DNA from: CAZFVY01 sp964522665
GTDB taxonomy: Bacteria > Verrucomicrobiota > Verrucomicrobiia > Limisphaerales > CAZFVY01
Length of the DNA stretch: 9,430 nucleotides
Direction: 5' to 3'
Assembly (NCBI GenBank): GCA_964522665.1
Contig: CAZFVY010000165.1
Span: forward strand, 1-9,430
The position numbers and the translations under genes were made by a program. Each line of letters begins with the position of its first letter. The stretch's first letter is position 1. Of this stretch, positions 6,501 to 9,430 are shown one piece after another. The notes beneath the pieces are model-generated. The model was not told the origin of the DNA and ran no database searches. It worked only from the letters and a program-made list of their open reading frames with translations.

Positions 6501-8417
6501 GGTGCCGAGCCAGAGGTCGCCGCTCTTATCCTGAATCATCCGCTTAATGTCCGCGCCGGCCAACCCCTCGGCGAGGCCGAGCCAGGAGAAGCCCTGGCCG
6601 TCGTAGCGCGCGGCGCCGCGAATCGTTCCCATCCAAATGGCGCCGTCCTTGGCTTCCAGCAAGGCGTGCACGCCGCGGTACGCGAAACCGGCGATCGGAT
6701 TCACTTGGGTAAACTTCTTTCCGTCGTAAACGGCGACCCCATCCGAGGTGCCGATCCACAGCTTGCCGTCGCGCGCTCTCAAGAGGCAATGAACCGAGAC
6801 GCCGGGCAAACCGTCCTTCACCGTCAGGAGTTCGAACTTCTTGCCCTCGACTCGTCCCAGCCCGACGCTCGTGCCTACCCACAAGACGCCGTCCGGGTCG
6901 CGCAAGAGCGCGCTGACCGCGGCGCCTTCCAGCATATTATTGAACGCCTCCTCGTGGAATCCATCGCGGTCATGCCAGCTCAAACCGTTGTTCGTGCCGA
7001 TCCAGATGGTGCCGCCGTGGTCCTCGTAGAGGGTGATTACCCGATCGCCGGAAAAAGTGGTTTCCTCGGCGAACCCGCGAACGTTGACGCCATCATAGGA
7101 ATAGACTTTCGAGGCCGAGGTGCCGATCCAGAGCGTCCCGTCCGACGCATGACAAACGCTGCCGACGTCCTGCATGACCAAGCCGCGCATGATCGGGATT
7201 TGTTTCCAGACGCCTTTCGCGGCCTCGGCAAACCGGAAATCGACGCTTTCACGCGCGCCGCTCTCCCCGACCTCGACGATCCGGCGCGGGCCGTCCCCTA
7301 GTGGGCCAGCGCCGTAATATAGGTAGCCGGAGGGAGACTGACAACGGACCTGGTATTTGCCCGGCTTGAGACAGACGAATTCAAAATGTCCGGCCGCATC
7401 GGTGACGGTCGTGGCGACCAAATCGGCCGGGCGCCCGCCGCTCTCCGGCGCCAGAACCTGGACCGGGATGGCCGCCTGCGGCGCGTTGTTCGTTGGGTCG
7501 AGGGTCATTGTCCGCCCGGCGATGCTCACCGCCGGCCGCAAGGCCAGTTCCATGCCCCACGCGGGACCGGCTTGGAGAGCGACGTTCTCGATCCGGGTTC
7601 CTTGATCACCCCACGTCGCAACAATGTCATACGGACCGGCGACGGGAAAAACCCGGACGCTGGCGTTGCCCGCGAGGTCGGTCAAGGCGCGCGCGACCTC
7701 GTGACCTTTGTCAATGACCTGGACCAAAGCCCGCGCGGCGTTTTGCCGGGCGGCGTCGGTCACGTGCGCCTCGATCAGGGCGCGTTCGGTGGGGACGGTT
7801 TGCAGAAGGAATTGCCATTCGCCGCTCACCTGCCAGGCCTTGACGAGGCACGGGTTCCGGCCGGCCTTCAGATGAACCGGGAGGAATTCGATCGTGGTCA
7901 TTTCACGTGGACCGTTTTGATTCGGGCTGCGGCCGGCCGGGCGGCCATTGATCCAAATCGCGGCCGCGTGATCAGCCCAAAGGCGGACGTCGGTGTCGGC
8001 TTCGTGATCGGCTTGAATCTCGCAGTAGGCGTAGGCGACCGCGTGTTGCCGAGTTCCGAAGGCGCGCTCCAGTTTGATATAGTCGTCGGGCGAGGCGAGC
8101 CGAGTCCAAACCAGGCGGGTCCCATCTTTGGCGGTCACGGCGTCGCCCTCCTTCGGTCGGGCGTTCACCTCGCCGCCCGCGCTGTCGAGAAAATCCTGGG
8201 CCATGTCGTCGGCGGGAAATGGTCCCAGGCAGAGCCATTCGCGAACCGCGGAGCCATTCGCGGCCTGGACCGGCGCGGCGGATTCCGCGCCTTGGGCGGC
8301 GAAGACCCCGACGGCAAAAAGGAGCGGCCAGAGGACGCGCGCGGCTTGATTCATTGCGGCGACGCGCCACGACCGGCGCGGCGCGGGCCGGGGCGAGGAT
8401 GGCGCTTTGCTTATCAC
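3534..8417 (-). CDS. Hybrid sensor histidine kinase: lectin-like domain, 14 propeller repeats, Y_Y_Y, HisKA, HATPase, receiver
   Basis: This 1627-codon membrane sensor kinase should read a periplasmic ligand and pass phosphate from His to an internal receiver Asp. The start shown is GTG at 8417. ATG at 8354 (Met22) gives a cleaner signal peptide, with MNQAAR and then a hydrophobic core at 28-41. Neither start has a good ribosome site. Domains in order: a jelly-roll, galactose-binding-like module (about 58-210; WLCLGPF start, WING turn at 155-158); two transthyretin/carboxypeptidase-regulatory-like domains (about 213-390); 14 propeller repeats (404-990); a Y_Y_Y domain (about 1025-1097); a membrane helix (about 1103-1125); a coiled coil; HisKA with phosphoacceptor His1183 in SHEIRTPLN; an HATPase with N box Asn1301, DTGPGIS and GGTGLGLAI; a receiver with acidic Asp1427/1428, phosphorylated Asp1471 and Lys1523; and a helical tail of about 70 residues. 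It resembles Bacteroidetes HTCS sugar sensors but has no AraC domain. It is divergent from a sugar isomerase gene. The ligand is unknown. Confidence 0.95.
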   Translation of the reverse strand: MISKAPSSPRPAPRRSWRVAAMNQAARVLWPLLFAVGVFAAQGAESAAPVQAANGSAVREWLCLGPFPADDMAQDFLDSAGGEVNARPKEGDAVTAKDGTRLVWTRLASPDDYIKLERAFGTRQHAVAYAYCEIQADHEADTDVRLWADHAAAIWINGRPAGRSPNQNGPREMTTIEFLPVHLKAGRNPCLVKAWQVSGEWQFLLQTVPTERALIEAHVTDAARQNAARALVQVIDKGHEVARALTDLAGNASVRVFPVAGPYDIVATWGDQGTRIENVALQAGPAWGMELALRPAVSIAGRTMTLDPTNNAPQAAIPVQVLAPESGGRPADLVATTVTDAAGHFEFVCLKPGKYQVRCQSPSGYLYYGAGPLGDGPRRIVEVGESGARESVDFRFAEAAKGVWKQIPIMRGLVMQDVGSVCHASDGTLWIGTSASKVYSYDGVNVRGFAEETTFSGDRVITLYEDHGGTIWIGTNNGLSWHDRDGFHEEAFNNMLEGAAVSALLRDPDGVLWVGTSVGLGRVEGKKFELLTVKDGLPGVSVHCLLRARDGKLWIGTSDGVAVYDGKKFTQVNPIAGFAYRGVHALLEAKDGAIWMGTIRGAARYDGQGFSWLGLAEGLAGADIKRMIQDKSGDLWLGTDRGLSRFNGKTVVNYPAPNGVKDWIVNDMCQDPDGVFWLAAYGNGVFRFDPTGFVSFTQRDGMSKRDNVTAGVFAISADADDSVWVGTEWGGLYHVVGDTLHSIPSTPAKPYVRKVHRARDGTLWLGTSDGIFKYEDGRMVKALERAWVLALGSDTAGNVWFGNGWAAGGVTRFNPKTGETKVFTGQEGLVTDAVWAVMGDQDGSVWVGSSGGVCRYHERQVEDYRKKAGLPPGAVWNFSPDPSGGVWICTRVGLFLESSNGTGDQPPLVALTRTNGLTDPSVWGATRSRDGLVWIGTENNGLMGYDGTNLTVIDTRDGLAGNKVFAVEATHDGAVWVGTLDGGLTRYRRSAQAPAIRLTSLSVDDESYPKLDRLPKIETGRRVAIHYSEIDLKTHPDKRKFRYRLASAAGATLFEGTTGERRFEWTPKKSGDYQFEVEAIDRDLNHSPIAKVALSVFPPWYLNAWLIAPAGGGVLALMLFSAVTGFRYVAQRKESARLRDRMLEQERHARASLEGKNKELMDAKEAAEVANRAKSLFLANMSHEIRTPLNAILGYAQILQRDASLPEKQLQAVGTIERSGSHLLALINEILDLSKIESGRMELAVVEFDLRELAQGLSVMFELRARQKGLAWKIEGVGAEPIPVQGDEGKLRQSLINLLGNAVKFTDHGYVRLLLTRREGDRFLFEVEDTGPGISADAREKIFEPFTQGKEGRAKGGTGLGLAIARRQIELMGGNLELDSELGRGSRFRFALVLPAAQGELAAKSAASLRRVRRLKAGVKLRALVVDDVAENRDILQQFLEELGLQVTTSERGLEALERLRAEPYDIAFLDIQMPGMTGIEVAERVQKELPNNRAKLVAISASVLQHEQRQYAEKGFDAFVPKPFRLEQICETLERLVGATFDFEEPKTESTAPVTGAPVELPEGLAARMRHAAEMYSVTEFEDYLVVVESLGGGGKALADRFRELARNLQFDEVLKALDAMPSRPK
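5450..7208 (-). repeat. Fourteen two-component-regulator propeller repeats within the kinase gene
   Basis: The segment encodes 14 imperfect repeats of about 40 residues, each built around D-G-x-hydrophobic-W-hydrophobic-G-T and usually followed by a G-L/V-x-x-Y/F-D-G stretch. Fourteen repeats fit two seven-bladed beta-propellers, the arrangement known for the periplasmic half of HTCS sensors. Most repeats are canonical, for example DGTLWIGTS, DGKLWIGTS and DGSVWVGSS. The seventh (GVFWLAAYG), tenth (GNVWFGNGWAAGG) and twelfth (GGVWICTRV) deviate. The periodic GC-rich codons also create long open frames on the opposite strand with no coding support. Confidence 0.9.
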
Positions 8418-8594
8418 GATTTTCTGTCGCGCTATTTGAACCGGGCGAGCATAGCGGGGATCGTTTCTCTCTCAAGTCAATATCTTGCGGCGTCGATGAT
8501 TCACTTGCCACGGCCGCGCAAAAATGGTGAAGCTTTCGGCCGCGCGAATCCTAACGAAACTTTTGGAATCCTGCCTACTGTGGCAATCGTACCT
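8418..8594. promoter_or_regulatory. Divergent intergenic region between the kinase and the isomerase-like gene
   Basis: This 177-bp region must carry the start signals of both divergent genes. On the minus strand a TTGACT hexamer (8480-8475) could be a -35 for the kinase, but the best TATGCT-like -10 is 21 bases away, which is too far. On the plus strand the 9-mer CGGCCGCGC occurs twice, at 8511-8519 and 8537-8545, starting 26 bp apart. It lies 50-85 bases upstream of the isomerase ATG and could be a pair of activator half-sites or chance in GC-rich DNA. I found no convincing plus-strand promoter or ribosome site. Confidence 0.35.
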
Positions 8595-9430
8595 ATGGAA
8601 AAAGAAAAATTGTCCCGGCGAGAAGCGATGACGCGAACCGGAGCGTTGTTTGGCGCGGCCCTGGTGGGTGGCGCCGCGGTTACCGTGCCGTCGGCTTACG
8701 GAGCGGAGCTCGGCAACAAGCCGGGAACCTTCGTCTTTTGCCTGAACACCGCGACGATTCGCGGGCAAAAACTGGGCATCGTCAAAGAAGTGGAGGTGGC
8801 CGCCAAAGCCGGTTACCAGGCAATCGAGCCGTGGGTTGAGTCGATCGATACCTACGCGAAGAGCGGTGGCTCGTTGAAGGAGCTGAAGCAGCGGATCAGC
8901 GACCTTGGGTTGGCGGTCGAAAGTTCGATCGGTTTTCCGCAGTGGATCGTGGCTGACGAAGCCAAGCGGGCCAAAGGGATGGAGGACGCCAAACACGCCA
9001 TGGATCTGGTGGCGCAAATCGGCGGGAAGAGGCTGGCGGCCCCGCCCGCGGGAGCGACCGATCTCCCGGAGCTGGATTTGACGAAGGCGGCGGAACGCTA
9101 TCGCGCCATGCTCGACCTGGGCGATCAAATGGGCGTGGTCCCGCAACTTGAGTTGTGGGGCTTCTCCAAGAATCTGCACCGCCTCGGCGAATGCGCGTGC
9201 GTCGCGATCAACACCGGCCATCCCAAGGCGTGCGTCTTGGTCGATGTTTACCATCTTTATAAGGGCGGAACCGATTATCACGGCTTGAGCTTGCTGAGTG
9301 GCGGCGCCATTCACGTCCTGCACATGAACGACTATCCCGCCGACCCCCCGCGTGAGCGAATCGATGACAGTTTCCGGGTCTATCCGGGCGACGGCACGGC
9401 GCCGATCGTCGAGATTTTCCGCGCGTTGCA
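8595..9430 (+). CDS. Tat-exported sugar phosphate isomerase/epimerase-like TIM-barrel protein, 3'-truncated
   Basis: The frame opens at ATG 8595 and stays open for 278 codons to the right edge. A twin-arginine signal starts the protein: SRREAM at residues 7-12, a hydrophobic stretch rich in Gly/Ala, then a likely cleavage near SAYGAEL, so export folded to the periplasm is expected. The mature part matches the xylose-isomerase-like TIM barrel (AP endonuclease family 2). The expected metal ligands are visible: Glu186 in QLELW, Asp217 with His220 in LVDVYHLYKGG, and His243 in VLHMND. The R-x-YPGDG loop is followed by the helix IVEIFRAL. The last Glu ligand would lie beyond the window. Such enzymes interconvert ketoses or epimers using a divalent metal; the substrate cannot be read here. 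Secreted versions are common in Verrucomicrobiota and Planctomycetes. No Shine-Dalgarno is obvious. It is divergent from the hybrid kinase, suggesting a link to sensed carbohydrate. An opposite-strand open frame over the same region has no protein-like features. Confidence 0.93.
   Translation, partial: MEKEKLSRREAMTRTGALFGAALVGGAAVTVPSAYGAELGNKPGTFVFCLNTATIRGQKLGIVKEVEVAAKAGYQAIEPWVESIDTYAKSGGSLKELKQRISDLGLAVESSIGFPQWIVADEAKRAKGMEDAKHAMDLVAQIGGKRLAAPPAGATDLPELDLTKAAERYRAMLDLGDQMGVVPQLELWGFSKNLHRLGECACVAINTGHPKACVLVDVYHLYKGGTDYHGLSLLSGGAIHVLHMNDYPADPPRERIDDSFRVYPGDGTAPIVEIFRAL

Noticed and set aside
5703..7301. Plus-strand open frame of 532 codons opposite the propeller region
   Set aside because: It is antisense to the periodic, GC-rich propeller repeats. 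Its translation has no recognisable domain, whereas the minus strand encodes clear DGxxWxGT repeats.
8355..8417. Tat-like RRSWRV in the 21-codon extension upstream of Met22 of the kinase
   Set aside because: Membrane kinases are not normally Tat substrates. The segment may not be translated because ATG 8354 gives a normal Sec signal.
8472..9323. Minus-strand open frame of 283 codons at the right end
   Set aside because: The plus strand there encodes a Tat signal and TIM-barrel metal-site motifs. The minus translation looks like a frame shadow rich in Arg, Gln and His.

Overview
The window is GC-rich coding DNA that looks bacterial. It is most consistent with a Verrucomicrobiota genome, or a related Planctomycetes-type lineage, possibly a metagenomic contig. 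Three gene products suggest this: a PPi-type phosphofructokinase, a very large periplasm-sensing hybrid histidine kinase with two-component-regulator propellers, and a Tat-exported sugar phosphate isomerase/epimerase-like protein. The assignment rests on gene content and composition, with no marker gene. I saw no rRNA, tRNA, CRISPR array, insertion sequence or phage gene. There is no gene-free stretch longer than about 300 bases.

Layout. Positions 1-1053 (+) hold the 3' part of a pyrophosphate-type 6-phosphofructokinase, cut by the left edge. It faces a minus-strand pair: an Nramp manganese/iron transporter (2912-1521) followed 7 bp later by a universal stress protein (1513-1088). A perfect 14-bp palindrome lies between the convergent ends. 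A 235-bp divergent intergenic region (2913-3147) contains an AT-rich island with a DtxR/MntR-like half-palindrome and two GC-rich hairpins. It separates mntH from a small DUF971 / GBBH-N-like Zn-site protein (3148-3456, +). Converging on that gene is a 1627-codon hybrid sensor kinase (8417-3534, -). A second divergent intergenic region (8418-8594, 177 bp) separates the kinase from a Tat-signal TIM-barrel sugar isomerase/epimerase-like gene (8595 to the right edge, +), which is truncated by the window.

How the genes may work together. mntH and usp look like one metal-uptake/stress transcription unit. The kinase has an exported sensor half: a jelly-roll lectin-like domain, two transthyretin-like domains, 14 propeller repeats and a Y_Y_Y domain. 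Its cytoplasmic half is HisKA, HATPase, receiver and a helical tail. This resembles Bacteroidetes polysaccharide-sensing hybrid two-component systems, but it lacks the C-terminal AraC DNA-binding output. It is divergent from an exported sugar-metabolism protein, so a role in sensing carbohydrate is a reasonable inference, not something shown. The phosphofructokinase and DUF971 protein look like ordinary housekeeping genes.

I do not see a clearly new defence or mobile system here. The most unusual object is the kinase, for its N-terminal sensor module and its helical tail. The next are the candidate metal-responsive operator at mntH and the kinase/isomerase divergon.
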